In this document: one piece after another, positions 52,773-62,075 of the stretch
Layout of the letters: every line of letters begins with the position of its first letter
Position numbering within the stretch: the first letter of the stretch is position 1
Origin: Endobacterium cereale
GTDB taxonomy: Bacteria > Pseudomonadota > Alphaproteobacteria > Rhizobiales > Rhizobiaceae
Direction: 5' to 3'
Length of the DNA stretch: 64,000 nucleotides
Assembly (NCBI RefSeq): GCF_009617585.1
Contig: NZ_WIXI01000022.1
Span: 124,001 to 188,000, forward strand
Translations under genes and position numbers: made by a program
Notes under the pieces: model-generated
What the model was told of the DNA's origin: nothing
The model's database searches: none
Seen by the model: only the letters and a program-made list of their open reading frames with translations

Positions 52773-53948
52773 TCAGGCGCTGGTGCGGACCTCATCGAGA
52801 TCAATCGCATGCAGGAAGCCCGCGACCTCCACCCGATTTCGGCCGGCACGTTTGGCTTCGTAAAGCGCGCCGTCGGCGAGATTGAGCACGGCATCGAAGC
52901 TGCGGCCTTCAGCGGCGCCAAAAGCAACGCCGGCACTGGCGGTGCAGGACACGGACTTTTCGCCGACCGCAATCATCCGTTCGGCAAAACCGCGGCGGAT
53001 CCGCTCGGCAATCCGTTCGGCACGCCCCGGCAGGACATTTCGGACGATGACCACGAATTCCTCGCCACCGAGACGCGCAACGGTATCCCGCTCGGCCTTC
53101 ACCTTCATCTCCTCGGCAAAGGCGCGGATGACCATATCGCCTGCCGCATGGCCGTGCTGGTCATTGATCGATTTGAACCGGTCGATATCGAAGACGATGA
53201 CGGCAGTGGACTGGTCGATCCGGACGGTACCAAATTCCTCGAACACGGCACGGCGATTGAGCAGCCCGGTCAGGGGATCGGTCAGGGCTTCACGGCGATG
53301 GAAGGCAGCGAGACGCCACTGGTGCAACGCCAGCGAAAACGCACCGACGCCGGTCATGCTGGCAATGCAGATGGCGATATTGAGCTTTTCCGCCCAGTTC
53401 TGCGGCGCATGGCCGATCACCCATTGCTGGTCGCGGATCAGCACGAAGGCGCAAAGGGCGAAGGAAACACCAGCCGTCGCATATAAAGAGGCCATGCCGA
53501 CCAGCGGACCCGGCGCTTCGTGCCGAACGAGCCAGTATTCGCGTGCCGCGGCGGTCAGGAGAACAGCGGTGGTGACATTCATCACGATGATCGAAATGCC
53601 GTCATATCCCATCAGCATGGCCGGCAGGCCCAGCAGCATGACGATGGAGCCTGCAACCAGAGAGACGCGCAACGGCGAACGCCCGGAGCGGAATTGGCAG
53701 CCGGCTGCATACATGACGGAAAAGCCCGCCATGATGAAGAAATAGGAGATGGCGCCGATGACCAGCCCAGCCTCCAGCGTATAGGCGCTGTAGCAAAAAA
53801 TGCCGACGATGGTTAGCGCCAGACTGACCACCCAGGTGAGCATGAAGCTGTCACTACGACGCGATGCCCAGGTCGCGAAAAGCGCCACCAGCAGGCAGAT
53901 CGCCGAGAATCCCAGCGCAAGCAGAAGTGAATTGTAATCGAGCATCAT
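52773..53948 (-). CDS. Membrane-bound diguanylate cyclase (GGDEF)
   Basis: A 391-residue protein: six or seven N-terminal membrane helices (residues ~5-210) without a recognised sensory domain, then a GGDEF domain (~220-385) with DPLTGLLNRRAVFEEFG, FDIDRFKSINDQHGHAAGD and an intact GGEEF (294-298) active-site loop, so it should make c-di-GMP from two GTP. The inhibitory I-site RxxD is degenerate (AERD at 285-288), which would remove product feedback. No EAL domain. Monocistronic between pyrC and pyrE. With the PilZ protein at 11785 it shows c-di-GMP signalling in this organism. Confidence 0.93.
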   Translation of the reverse strand: MMLDYNSLLLALGFSAICLLVALFATWASRRSDSFMLTWVVSLALTIVGIFCYSAYTLEAGLVIGAISYFFIMAGFSVMYAAGCQFRSGRSPLRVSLVAGSIVMLLGLPAMLMGYDGISIIVMNVTTAVLLTAAAREYWLVRHEAPGPLVGMASLYATAGVSFALCAFVLIRDQQWVIGHAPQNWAEKLNIAICIASMTGVGAFSLALHQWRLAAFHRREALTDPLTGLLNRRAVFEEFGTVRIDQSTAVIVFDIDRFKSINDQHGHAAGDMVIRAFAEEMKVKAERDTVARLGGEEFVVIVRNVLPGRAERIAERIRRGFAERMIAVGEKSVSCTASAGVAFGAAEGRSFDAVLNLADGALYEAKRAGRNRVEVAGFLHAIDLDEVRTSA

Positions 53949-54113
53949 GCCTCGCCGTGTCCCCGACGGGCATCATGACCCGCCATTCCCCAAGGCGAAT
54001 ATCCGCCCTCACGTTGGGCGGTAACTTAGGACCTGATTCATGATCAAAATATTACCGGCATTGCTAAAATGCCTGTCATTTTCAACCATTACTGGGGGGA
54101 TTTCTACCCTATC

Positions 54114-55151
54114 TTACACAACCGCCCAGTGTATCGGGAACATCGGATCAAACACGGTCACCGGCCCGGCGCCTGTTTCGATCTTGGCGGGAAAGGAAAC
54201 CGGCTCGGCCTGCTTTTCCAGCGTGATGCGATCTTCGTTCGGCGCAAGGCCGTACCATGCCGGTCCATTCAGCGAGGCAAACGCTTCGAGTTGATCGAGC
54301 GCACCATCCTCTTCGAACACATGCGCAAGGCAGCTCATGGTGTTGATCGAAGTGTAGATGCCGGCGCAGCCGCAACCGCATTCCTTCAGCGGATCGACAT
54401 GCGGCGCCGAATCTGTGCCCAGGAAGAAACGGCTGTCGCCCGAGGTGGCTGCAGCACGCAGGGCAAGGCGATGGCTTTCGCGCTTGGCAACCGGCAGGCA
54501 GTAATAATGCGGACGAATGCCACCGACCAGAATGGCGTTGCGGTTGATGATCAGGTGGTGGGTGGTGATGGAGCCTGCCAGATTGCTCGCAGCGGACTTG
54601 ATGTAATCGATACCGTTGGAGGTAGTGACATGCTCCATGGTGATCTTCAGTTCGGGTAAGCGCTTGCGCAGCGGATCGAGCACGGTTTCGATAAACACGG
54701 CTTCACGGTCGAAGATATCAACCTCCGGCGTGGTAACTTCGCCATGTACGCAGAGTGGCAGGCCGATCTTTGCCATACGCTCCAGCACCGGCATGGCCTT
54801 GTCCATGTCGCGCACACCGCCATGCGAATTGGTGGTGGCACCGGCGGGATAAAGTTTGACCGCATGAATAAGGCAGCTGGCCTTGCCCGCCTCGACATCG
54901 TCGGCATCGGTATGCTCGGTCAGATAAAGCGTCATCAGCGGCTCGAAACGATCGCCGGCCGGCAGGGCCGACATGATGCGCTGGCGATAGGCTTCTGCGT
55001 CCTTGGTCGTCACCACTGGCGGAACGAGGTTCGGCATGATGATGGCGCGGGCAAAATGCCGGCTGCTATCGCCAATCACGCCTTTCAGCATATCGCCGTC
55101 ACGCAGATGCAGGTGCCAATCATCGGGGCGGCGGATGCTGATGCGGGTCAT
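54114..55151 (-). CDS. pyrC: Dihydroorotase (class II, PyrC type)
   Basis: The 345-residue zinc amidohydrolase closes carbamoyl-aspartate to dihydroorotate. Metal and catalytic residues: H13 and H15 in [11 protein letters not shown], carboxylated K99 in [28 protein letters not shown], and FLGTDSAPH with the catalytic Asp. Length and the GMLK..NGPA..Y.L type C-terminus ([19 protein letters not shown]) match E. coli PyrC (348). This is the class II form as opposed to the 430-residue class I PyrC also found in rhizobia. Probably functions with pyrE nearby. Confidence 0.97.
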   Translation of the reverse strand: MTRISIRRPDDWHLHLRDGDMLKGVIGDSSRHFARAIIMPNLVPPVVTTKDAEAYRQRIMSALPAGDRFEPLMTLYLTEHTDADDVEAGKASCLIHAVKLYPAGATTNSHGGVRDMDKAMPVLERMAKIGLPLCVHGEVTTPEVDIFDREAVFIETVLDPLRKRLPELKITMEHVTTSNGIDYIKSAASNLAGSITTHHLIINRNAILVGGIRPHYYCLPVAKRESHRLALRAAATSGDSRFFLGTDSAPHVDPLKECGCGCAGIYTSINTMSCLAHVFEEDGALDQLEAFASLNGPAWYGLAPNEDRITLEKQAEPVSFPAKIETGAGPVTVFDPMFPIHWAVV

Positions 55152-55410
55152 GGGAAGCGGCCTTTTTCGTGAAGATCACCTTCGCCATACCACCGAAAGC
55201 TAGAGCGAAACAACCACGCACCAAAGCGTGATTAAAATTCTCGACTACGAAGAAAACGAAGTCATTTCATACCGCTAACCAGCGTTTTTAGCCCGTTTCA
55301 CCTCGATTCGCTTTAACATACGCAATGAAATCCGCGCCTCTCGGCGGAACCGACGCCCAATTTCGACGTTCGTTCATCAATCTTTAAGTGATGACAGGTC
55401 GGAGGCGAGG

Positions 55411-56343
55411 ATGAATTCCCGTTCCAATAAAATCAATAGAATGATTATGCTGACCACAGGAAGTGCGGTCGCATTGTGCATGCTGACCGTCTCCCTGAAC
55501 GCGGAGCAACGCGCCAAGGTCGAACACACGGCCGCTCTACAGAGCGATTGTGACCGCATGGCAGGCAGCGCCTACGACAAGGACCGAAACGCTACATTTG
55601 CACCTGTCGATGTCAACGATATCGATGTGCAGGCAGTCGGTGTTTGTCGCACTGCCTTCGAGGCAACTGGCAATCCGCGTTTCGCTTACCAGCTCGGTCG
55701 CGCGCTGAACAAGACGCAGGAGCCGGATGAAGCCATGGCAGCCTATGAAGCCGCCGTCGATGGTGGATATTCCGCTGCTAAGGTCAATTTTGGCATGCTG
55801 ATGGGACGCCTTGGCGATGCGCAATCCGAATTCCGCCTTTACAACGAGGCTGCCGCCAGCGGCAATGTGCTCGCACAGTATAATCTTGGTGTGGCCTATC
55901 GCGACGGGATCGGTACGCAGGTGAGCGGCGAGCAGGCCCTGCACTGGTTCGAAGAAGCTGCCGTCGGCGGCGATGATACCGCCGCCTTCAACATCGGCTC
56001 CATCTATGATGAGGGCAAGCTTGTGCCGGAAGACAACCAGACGGCTATCGCATGGTACGATCTGGCGGCACAGCGCGGTTCCACGGACGGCATGATCAAT
56101 CTCGGCCTGATGTACGAAAACGGCGAAGGCATTGCAGCCAACCCTGAACGTGCTGCCGAAATGTTCCGAGCCGCTGCCGACAAGGGTGATGTGTTCGGCG
56201 CCTACAAGCTGGCGCAGTTGCAAGATCACGGCGTGACGCCGCCTGTTCCACAGCAGCCTGATCAACTGGGCGAAAGCGTCAGCACGCTTGTTCTCAAGCA
56301 GGGCGATGTCGAGCCTTTTGGCGCCAAGCCCAAGGATATCTAA
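55411..56343 (+). CDS. Secreted Sel1-repeat protein
   Basis: The 310-residue product has an N-terminal membrane/signal segment (MIMLTTGSAVALCMLTVSLNA) and a chain of Sel1-like repeats (~95-275), e.g. AQYNLGVAYRDGIGTQVSGEQALHWFEEAAVGGDDTAAFNIGSIYDEGKLVPEDNQTAIAWYDLAAQRGSTDGMINLGLMYENGEGIAANPERAAEMFRAAADKG. Such alpha-solenoids are protein-interaction platforms; rhizobial members (ExoR, PodJ-type) control exopolysaccharide and envelope functions. This one is similar in architecture to ExoR but I cannot claim orthology. GGAGGCGAGG just before the ATG. A strong terminator follows. Confidence 0.88.
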   Translation: MNSRSNKINRMIMLTTGSAVALCMLTVSLNAEQRAKVEHTAALQSDCDRMAGSAYDKDRNATFAPVDVNDIDVQAVGVCRTAFEATGNPRFAYQLGRALNKTQEPDEAMAAYEAAVDGGYSAAKVNFGMLMGRLGDAQSEFRLYNEAAASGNVLAQYNLGVAYRDGIGTQVSGEQALHWFEEAAVGGDDTAAFNIGSIYDEGKLVPEDNQTAIAWYDLAAQRGSTDGMINLGLMYENGEGIAANPERAAEMFRAAADKGDVFGAYKLAQLQDHGVTPPVPQQPDQLGESVSTLVLKQGDVEPFGAKPKDI

Positions 56344-56390
56344 AGGCCCCGGAGCGCTGCCCGCTCCATCCCGGGCCCAAGCGTTCCAAG

Positions 56391-56430
56391 AGCCCGGACC
56401 GGTCATGCCGGTCCGGGCTTCTCTCTATTT
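56391..56430. terminator. Bidirectional terminator
   Basis: A 12-bp perfect stem AGCCCGGACCGG (56391-56402) with CCGGTCCGGGCT (56408-56419), followed on the + strand by TCTCTCTATTT. It separates the converging Sel1 and proline-racemase-family genes. Confidence 0.8.
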
Positions 56431-57475
56431 ACGCGTCTGGTATATCGCCCGCGGAAGGCCCCCACACATCGGTCATGGCAAAACCCGCGCTGAGCGGATC
56501 GAATGGATCGAGCGCCACCTGATGTAGCCCGAAGGTGAAACCCCGGCCAGCGATGGTCGGCACGATGGCGGGCTTGCCGGCGATCGTGGTTTCCCGCTCG
56601 AGACCGACCTCGAATTCCGAGCCGATGATCGAGCGCGACGTGAAGACGTCGCCGACCTTGACCTTGCCGCGCGCATGCAGTGCTGCAAGATTTGCAGAAT
56701 TTCCGGTGCCGCAAGGAGAGCGATCCGCTCTGCCCGGCCACATGGTGGTGCAGGTGCGCACGGCGCCATCGGCATCCACATCGCGGAACATCACATAAGC
56801 GATGCCCGAAATGGCGGGAATTTCCGGATGGACGACCGGCAACGCGTCATTGGCGAGCTGCTTGATGACCATGCCGGCGCTGACGAGTGCCGCCGCATTG
56901 CCCTTGGAAATGGTGAGCCCGATCTGGCCGACATCCACAAGCGCGTAAAAAATGCCGCCGTAACAGACGTCGAGGCTGATCTCGCCCCATTCAGGCGTCG
57001 AGAGCTTCTGGTCAAGCACGTGCACGAAGGACGGCACCATGGTGAGCTTGACCTTTTCGCAGCGACCATCTCGGCAAGTGGCAACGGCCCGCACAAGCCC
57101 GGCCGCCGTTTCCAACGTCACAACGGTTTCCGGCTCCTGCATCTCGACAATACCGGATTCCAGAAGCGCGGTCGTCACGCAGATCGAGTTCGAACCCGAG
57201 CTTGCATGCGCCTGATCCGGTTGCAGGATGACAAAGGCGGCATCGGCGGCGGGGTCGGTTGGTGGCAGAAGAAGATTGACGGAGCCGAGTGGCATGCCGC
57301 GCGGTTCGAGGCAAAGAAAACGGCGCAGTTCCTGTCCCTTGGGATCGCTGTTGAGCCATGCCAGCTTGGCGGCTGTCGTCTCGCCCGGGATCTTTGGCAC
57401 GCCGCCGATCGCCACGCGACCTATTTCACCTTCGCAGTGGACGTCCAGCAGCTGGATCGTACGCTTCCACCTCAT
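56429..57475 (-). CDS. Proline racemase / hydroxyproline epimerase family protein with Ser/Cys active site
   Basis: The 348-residue protein has the superfamily fold: LLDVHCEGEIGRVAIGGVPKIPGETTAAKLAWL at the N-terminus, QAHASSGSNSICVTTALLESGIV (first catalytic motif, S93 in place of the usual Cys), and DRSPCGTGNSANLAALHARGK (second motif, C255 intact). Members are proline racemases, 4-hydroxyproline 2-epimerases or trans-3-hydroxyproline dehydratases. A single Ser/Cys pair argues against a plain Cys/Cys racemase; epimerase-like activity has been proposed for Ser/Cys members, so the substrate is left open. Convergent with the Sel1 gene; divergent from cysQ. Confidence 0.87.
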   Translation of the reverse strand: MRWKRTIQLLDVHCEGEIGRVAIGGVPKIPGETTAAKLAWLNSDPKGQELRRFLCLEPRGMPLGSVNLLLPPTDPAADAAFVILQPDQAHASSGSNSICVTTALLESGIVEMQEPETVVTLETAAGLVRAVATCRDGRCEKVKLTMVPSFVHVLDQKLSTPEWGEISLDVCYGGIFYALVDVGQIGLTISKGNAAALVSAGMVIKQLANDALPVVHPEIPAISGIAYVMFRDVDADGAVRTCTTMWPGRADRSPCGTGNSANLAALHARGKVKVGDVFTSRSIIGSEFEVGLERETTIAGKPAIVPTIAGRGFTFGLHQVALDPFDPLSAGFAMTDVWGPSAGDIPDA

Positions 57476-57592
57476 TTACGTCTTCCTTATATGAGCAGGT
57501 CTATTTTGCCATTGTCTGCATCGCTGATCGGGTGCAGTAGTGCGGATAGTTCTAGACCGGTCCAGCAACGCAAATCGAGGGAAAAGCGTCGG

Positions 57593-58378
57593 ATGCTCGC
57601 CATATTCGGAAAAGCCGCCTTGTCTGCAGGCGCTGCTATTCTCGATGTCTATCGCAATGGCATGGACGTCTCGCTGAAAGCCGATGCGAGCCCGGTGACG
57701 CAGGCCGATGAAATCGCGGAGGAGATCATCGTTGCGGCGTTGAGCGAGGCTTTTCCGAACATCCCGGTGATCGCCGAAGAGGCGGTTGCTGCCGGCCATG
57801 CGCCCGAAATCGATGATCGCTTCTTTCTGGTCGATCCTCTGGATGGAACGAAAGAATTCATCACCAAGAATAGCGATTTCACCGTCAATATCGCCCTGAT
57901 CGACGGGGGCGTGCCGGTGGCCGGCGTCGTTTATGCGCCGGCACTTGGCGTTGCCTATGCCGGCGAAGGCGACAGAGCTTGGAAAATGGCTGTTTCGGAC
58001 GAAGGCCAGGTGACCATTCGTGTGCCGATCACAAGCCGCACGGTGGTGAGCCCGCCTGTCGGACTGATCAGCCGCTCGCATTGCGATGCGAAAACCCATG
58101 CTTTCGTTGCCGAACATGCGGTCAAGGAATGTCGCAGCATCGGTTCGTCGCTGAAATTCTGCATGCTCGCCGAGGGTGGCGCTGACGTCTATCCGCGCTT
58201 CACCCGCACGATGGAATGGGACACCGCGGCAGGCGATGCCGTCTTGAGGGCAGCAGGCGGCAGAACGCTGGGGCTGGACGGCAAGCCGCTCCTCTACGGC
58301 AAGCGCAACCAGGCGCATGACAGCGACTTCGCCAACCCCTCCTTCATCGCCTGGGGAAGAGCCGCCGAAACGGCCTGA
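57593..58378 (+). CDS. cysQ: 3'(2'),5'-bisphosphate nucleotidase CysQ
   Basis: The 261-residue member of the inositol monophosphatase superfamily hydrolyses 3'-phosphoadenosine-5'-phosphate to AMP, recycling the by-product of sulfate assimilation. Metal-binding motifs: IAEEAV (first Glu), DPLDGTKEFITKNSDFTVNIALID (Asp-x-x-Asp-Gly), and the C-terminal MEWDTAAGDAVLRAAGG. The ATG at 57593 gives the standard CysQ N-terminus (MLAIFGKAALSAGAAILDVY); an in-frame ATG at 57491 would add 34 residues without similarity. Runs divergently from the racemase-family gene; convergent with hemN, five bases apart. Confidence 0.93.
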   Translation: MLAIFGKAALSAGAAILDVYRNGMDVSLKADASPVTQADEIAEEIIVAALSEAFPNIPVIAEEAVAAGHAPEIDDRFFLVDPLDGTKEFITKNSDFTVNIALIDGGVPVAGVVYAPALGVAYAGEGDRAWKMAVSDEGQVTIRVPITSRTVVSPPVGLISRSHCDAKTHAFVAEHAVKECRSIGSSLKFCMLAEGGADVYPRFTRTMEWDTAAGDAVLRAAGGRTLGLDGKPLLYGKRNQAHDSDFANPSFIAWGRAAETA

Positions 58379-58381
58379 CCC

Positions 58382-59725
58382 TCACACGGCAACGGAATGA
58401 CGTGCCGCGCCCTGCCCGAGATAACGGTCGAAACGTGATGCAATGGTACGCACGAAGGCCTGCCCCTCCGGCGTGACCGAAAATAGGTCTCCATCAAATG
58501 CTGTCATGCCGTCACCATCCTGCTGGTGCACCTGAGCCGCCTCCGGCCGCAGCACCGAGGCCGCAGGGCCGAAACGTCGCTCCAGATCGCTGACGGAAAA
58601 GGCATAGGCGCACATCAGGTCCTCAATGGCGGCGCCGACGACACGGTCGATATCCGTCAACTCCTTGCCCCTCAGGACCGGAAGGCGGCTTTCCTTCACA
58701 GAACGCATATATTCGCCGGTCGCCACGATGTTCTGCACATATCCGCGACCGACCTTGCCGATGGAAGACGCGCCAAGCCCGACGAGGCCGGGGGCGGCAT
58801 CCGTGGTATAACCCTGGAAATTGCGATGAACCTCGCCGGCTTCCAGCGCTGCCGCAAGGCTGTCGCCGGGTTTTGCGAAATGGTCGATACCCACCGCCAG
58901 ATATCCGGCCTGCGCCAAGCGCTCACTGACGAGGCCTGCCATGGCGAAACGATCCTGCACACCCGGCAGCGCCTGCTCATCGATCAGCGTCTGGTGCTTT
59001 TTCATCCACGGCACATGCGCATAACCAAAAATGGCAAAACGATCCGGCTTCATGGCAAGCGACAATTCAATGGTGCGCTCAACGCTTTCCATCGTCTGGT
59101 TCGGCAGGCCATAGACGATATCGAGATTAACGCCGCCGATGCCGAGCTCGCGGAGCGTCCCGACGACAAAGGCCGTCTGCTCGAAGCTTTGAGGGCGATT
59201 TATAGCCTTCTGCACCGCTTCATCGAAATCCTGCACACCGATGCTGGCGCGGGTGACGCCGAAATCGCGCCATGCGGTGAGTTTTTCCTCATCAACGAAA
59301 CCGGGATCGATCTCGACGCTGATTTCGCAATTTCCGATGATATCGAAATGCTCATCGAGCGCCTCGCGAAGGCGCTGCAAATCCTTGGGCGCAATCATGG
59401 TCGGGGAGCCGCCGCCAAAATGGATGGCGATCACTTCACGCCGCTCTTTTAATGCCGCTGCTACGAGGCCAATCTCCAGAAGCAGCGCATCGAGATAGGC
59501 CGCGAGCGGATCGTAGCGCTTCACCTGCTTGGTGTGACAGCCGCAATACCAACAGAGTCGATCGCAGAAGGGCATATGCAGATAAAGGGAGAGCGGGCCA
59601 TCATGTTCGCCAAGCCAGACCGCATAGTCGTCCGGACCGATGCCTGCATGGAAATGCGGCGCCGTGGGATAGCTGGTGTAACGGGGTACGGGTGCGGCAT
59701 AGCGGGCAACGAGATCCGGGTGCAT
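58382..59725 (-). CDS. hemN: Oxygen-independent coproporphyrinogen III oxidase
   Basis: A 447-residue radical-SAM enzyme converting coproporphyrinogen III to protoporphyrinogen IX for anaerobic heme synthesis. The 4Fe-4S motif is MPFCDRLCWYCGC (C54, C58, C61); IHFGGGSPTMI is the SAM-binding GGT-like loop; GVNLDIVYGLPNQT, FGYAHVPWMKKHQ and YLAVGIDHFAKPGDSLA are HemN signatures, and the C-terminal HemN domain is complete. An FNR/FixK-type box 51 bases upstream of the ATG explains the expected low-oxygen induction. Confidence 0.97.
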   Translation of the reverse strand: MHPDLVARYAAPVPRYTSYPTAPHFHAGIGPDDYAVWLGEHDGPLSLYLHMPFCDRLCWYCGCHTKQVKRYDPLAAYLDALLLEIGLVAAALKERREVIAIHFGGGSPTMIAPKDLQRLREALDEHFDIIGNCEISVEIDPGFVDEEKLTAWRDFGVTRASIGVQDFDEAVQKAINRPQSFEQTAFVVGTLRELGIGGVNLDIVYGLPNQTMESVERTIELSLAMKPDRFAIFGYAHVPWMKKHQTLIDEQALPGVQDRFAMAGLVSERLAQAGYLAVGIDHFAKPGDSLAAALEAGEVHRNFQGYTTDAAPGLVGLGASSIGKVGRGYVQNIVATGEYMRSVKESRLPVLRGKELTDIDRVVGAAIEDLMCAYAFSVSDLERRFGPAASVLRPEAAQVHQQDGDGMTAFDGDLFSVTPEGQAFVRTIASRFDRYLGQGAARHSVAV

Positions 59726-59775
59726 GAAGGGCTCCTTTTCAGCCCTAAAATTATGCCACCCTTGCGGACAATTCC

Positions 59776-59789
59776 TTGACTTCGATCAA
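59776..59789. promoter_or_regulatory. FNR/FixK-type anaerobox upstream of hemN
   Basis: TTGAC-TTCG-ATCAA, one mismatch from the TTGAT-N4-ATCAA consensus, centred 57 bases before the hemN ATG and ~105 bases before the divergent small gene at 59888. In rhizobia FnrN or FixK activates hemN through such sites. Confidence 0.82.
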
Positions 59790-59887
59790 GTCTACGCCGC
59801 CATCCCCAAACCGCCCGCGATGATGTAAGCTTTGTGGTCCAGTCAAGGTTCGCCAATTGTGCGGCACATTCGAATCGGAGTTTCGCA

Positions 59888-60097
59888 ATGTCTTTGATTC
59901 AGGAACCACTTTTGCCGGCGCCACGACCTCATCCCGAAGAAATCAGGTCGGATTTCGAAATGCGATTCGGAAAACACATCACCATGCAGGCCAGCGCGCG
60001 AATCACGCCTGCCGGGGTGATCAGCGCAGGTATCGCGGTGGCGGTGATGACATTGGCGCTGGGATATGTCGCCGGTTCGGCATGGCGTAGAAAATAA
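59888..60097 (+). CDS. Small membrane protein of unknown function
   Basis: The 69-residue product MSLIQEPLLPAPRPHPEEIRSDFEMRFGKHITMQASARITPAGVISAGIAVAVMTLALGYVAGSAWRRK has a soluble N-terminal half and one C-terminal membrane helix (PAGVISAGIAVAVMTLALGYVAGSA) ending in a basic RRK. CGGAG lies about ten bases before the ATG. It is divergent from hemN and shares its upstream region with the FNR/FixK box, so oxygen-regulated expression is possible. Not recognised. Confidence 0.72.
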   Translation: MSLIQEPLLPAPRPHPEEIRSDFEMRFGKHITMQASARITPAGVISAGIAVAVMTLALGYVAGSAWRRK

Positions 60098-60171
60098 CAA
60101 GCCAACCGACGTTGAGCGCAACAGGGCGCTTCTTTGGTTACGACTTCAGCGTTATTTCAAGAGAAGTGAAA

Positions 60172-60248
60172 TGGCGCACCCGAAGAGATTCGAACTCCTG
60201 ACCCCCAGATTCGTAGTCTGGTGCTCTATCCAGCTGAGCTACGGGTGC
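60172..60248 (-). tRNA. tRNA-Arg (anticodon ACG)
   Basis: A 77-base cloverleaf on the minus strand: acceptor GCACCCG/CGGGTGC, D arm GCTCAGCTGGATAGAGC, anticodon stem CCAGA/TCTGG around CTACGAA (anticodon ACG, modified to ICG in vivo), T arm TTCGAAT, discriminator G and an encoded CCA (60172-60174). Confidence 0.97.
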
Positions 60249-60406
60249 GTCTGTCGGCGGTGTGTCCCGCCTCGTCAGCGGCGTGTTCCGCTGGCGTGGC
60301 GATCCTCTAAAACGTCCCGGAAACGAATGCAAGCGATTTTGCCGCCCGATTTGTCATTTTATCGACATAAGTCGTGCGTAGCATTGAATTCATTACGAAA
60401 AACGTA

Positions 60407-61909
60407 TCAGGCCCGGGCCCGATAGTCTTCGAAGGAAACCGGGCGATCCGGAATCTCGATACGGAACTGGGTTCCCGGTCCCGGCTTTTCCACCAGACCG
60501 ATCGTACCGCCATGGGCCAGAACCAGTTCGCGGGCAATCACGAGGCCAAGGCCAGTGCCGCCGGAGCGGGCCGAACCGCGAAATGCGGAGAACAGATTTT
60601 CCCGAGCCTTGCGCGGCATGCCGGGACCGGTATCGTCGATTGTAATCCCCACCACACTGCCGACACGCTGCGCCGTGACGCTTACGCGGCGACCGAGAAG
60701 CGGATCGACGTCATCGGACTGGGCGAGCGCCTGCACGGCGTTACGGCAGAGATTGTGAATGACGCGGAACATTTGCTCGCTGTCGGCATCCACTTCGAGG
60801 TCAGCGGGGATCTGGTCGAGATATTCGATATCGCCATCTGGATCGAGCGCCAGCATATCGCGCACTTCCTGACACAGGCCACCGAGACGAATACGACGAC
60901 GTTTTGGCGCGGCTTCGCGCGCCTGGCCGTAAGCCAGAACCTCGGTCGAATACTCGACGGCGCGGTCGATCGTGCGCAGAAGTTTTGGCGCAAAACTGCG
61001 CACCATCGGATCCTCCACATCCACCAACCTGTCCGACATCAGCTGTGCGGAGGCGAGGATGTTGCGCATGTCGTGATTGATCTTGGAAACGGCCAGACCA
61101 AGGTCGGCGAGGTTCTTCTGCTGTTTCAGCGTGCGCTGCAACTCGACCTGCATGCTGGTCAAATGGCGGCCGGCAACCGCAAGCTCGCCCTTTTCCTTGC
61201 CTGGACTGAACAGGCGCCCCGGATCCTCCGGGTGTTCGGAAAAAATCTGCATGCCGCGTGTCAGTCGCCGAATCGGCTTGATCATCATGCGATTGATGGA
61301 AACGTAGATCAGGAAGGCGGTGATCAGCGAGATCATCAGCGACAGGATGAACATGTCGCGGGAAAAGCTCAGCATAGCCTTGTGCAAGGCTTTGTCGCTC
61401 ATCACCAGTTCGATGATCATGTCGCTTTCGCCGATCGGCCCGTAAACGCGCATGATGCGGTTACCGCCGAAGACCAGTGTTTCGAGCGAGTCACGCATGG
61501 AGATGAGTGGCGTCTGGGCGGCAAGGTCGATCTGTTCATCGACCTGGGGCGGCACGTCGATGGCCGCCAGAAGACGCGAGGTCCCGTCCTTGCGCAACGC
61601 GATGACCTTGGTGCCGGTCGCCAGCAGCGTATCATCCTGCACCGCGCGCGGCAGTTCGGCAGGCTGCAGGCCGTCGATGACGATGCCGGCAGCGGCTGCC
61701 GTATCCAGCCTGTCACGCAGCCAGCCATCACGCATATTGGCGACGGTCGGCACAAAGATCAGGATTTCGGCGAGCATGACGAAAATGACCGTGAGCCACA
61801 GAAGGCGCCCCGACAGGCCGCCGAAGACGCGCGGCATCGGATCCAGCGGCAAATCGGCCGCCGATCGCGTCTCGCCTTCCCGAGGCAGAACAGCCGCGTC
61901 GTCTGTCAT
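60407..61909 (-). CDS. Membrane sensor histidine kinase
   Basis: A 500-residue HisKA-type kinase. Membrane helices at ~35-58 and ~190-212 flank a ~130-residue periplasmic sensor; HAMP-like region follows (RMMIKPIRRLTRGMQIFSEHPEDPG), then the phosphoacceptor H-box SKINHDMRNILASAQLM, N-box CRNAVQALAQ, G1 DDTGPGMP and G2 SGGTGLGLVIARELVLAHGGTI. It autophosphorylates the His in response to an unknown periplasmic signal. No response regulator is adjacent, so it is an orphan kinase here. The start at MTDDAAVLP has GGAG six bases upstream. Confidence 0.93.
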   Translation of the reverse strand: MTDDAAVLPREGETRSAADLPLDPMPRVFGGLSGRLLWLTVIFVMLAEILIFVPTVANMRDGWLRDRLDTAAAAGIVIDGLQPAELPRAVQDDTLLATGTKVIALRKDGTSRLLAAIDVPPQVDEQIDLAAQTPLISMRDSLETLVFGGNRIMRVYGPIGESDMIIELVMSDKALHKAMLSFSRDMFILSLMISLITAFLIYVSINRMMIKPIRRLTRGMQIFSEHPEDPGRLFSPGKEKGELAVAGRHLTSMQVELQRTLKQQKNLADLGLAVSKINHDMRNILASAQLMSDRLVDVEDPMVRSFAPKLLRTIDRAVEYSTEVLAYGQAREAAPKRRRIRLGGLCQEVRDMLALDPDGDIEYLDQIPADLEVDADSEQMFRVIHNLCRNAVQALAQSDDVDPLLGRRVSVTAQRVGSVVGITIDDTGPGMPRKARENLFSAFRGSARSGGTGLGLVIARELVLAHGGTIGLVEKPGPGTQFRIEIPDRPVSFEDYRARA

Positions 61910-62019
61910 GCAATTCTCCATGGCATGCAAATCGGCGAAAATCATTGCGCCGCAGAGGCCGCATATTAGCGGCACGGCGCGACTTTTCCAATCCTTTGCC
62001 CAAACACGTTGCGCAAAGC

Positions 62020-62049
62020 AAAAACGGCGGCCGTTATATCGGCCGCCGT
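62020..62049 (-). terminator. Terminator of the chemoreceptor gene
   Basis: ACGGCGGCCG (62024-62033) pairs perfectly with CGGCCGCCGT (62040-62049); the minus strand continues with TTTTT. It lies 27 bases past the chemoreceptor stop. Confidence 0.88.
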
Positions 62050-62075
62050 GGTTTTCTCACATGGATATTTTACAC

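Noticed and set aside
56675..57592. Long N-terminal extension of the cysQ frame
   Set aside because: It lies antisense to the complete racemase-family gene and has no similarity; the CysQ domain starts at 57593.
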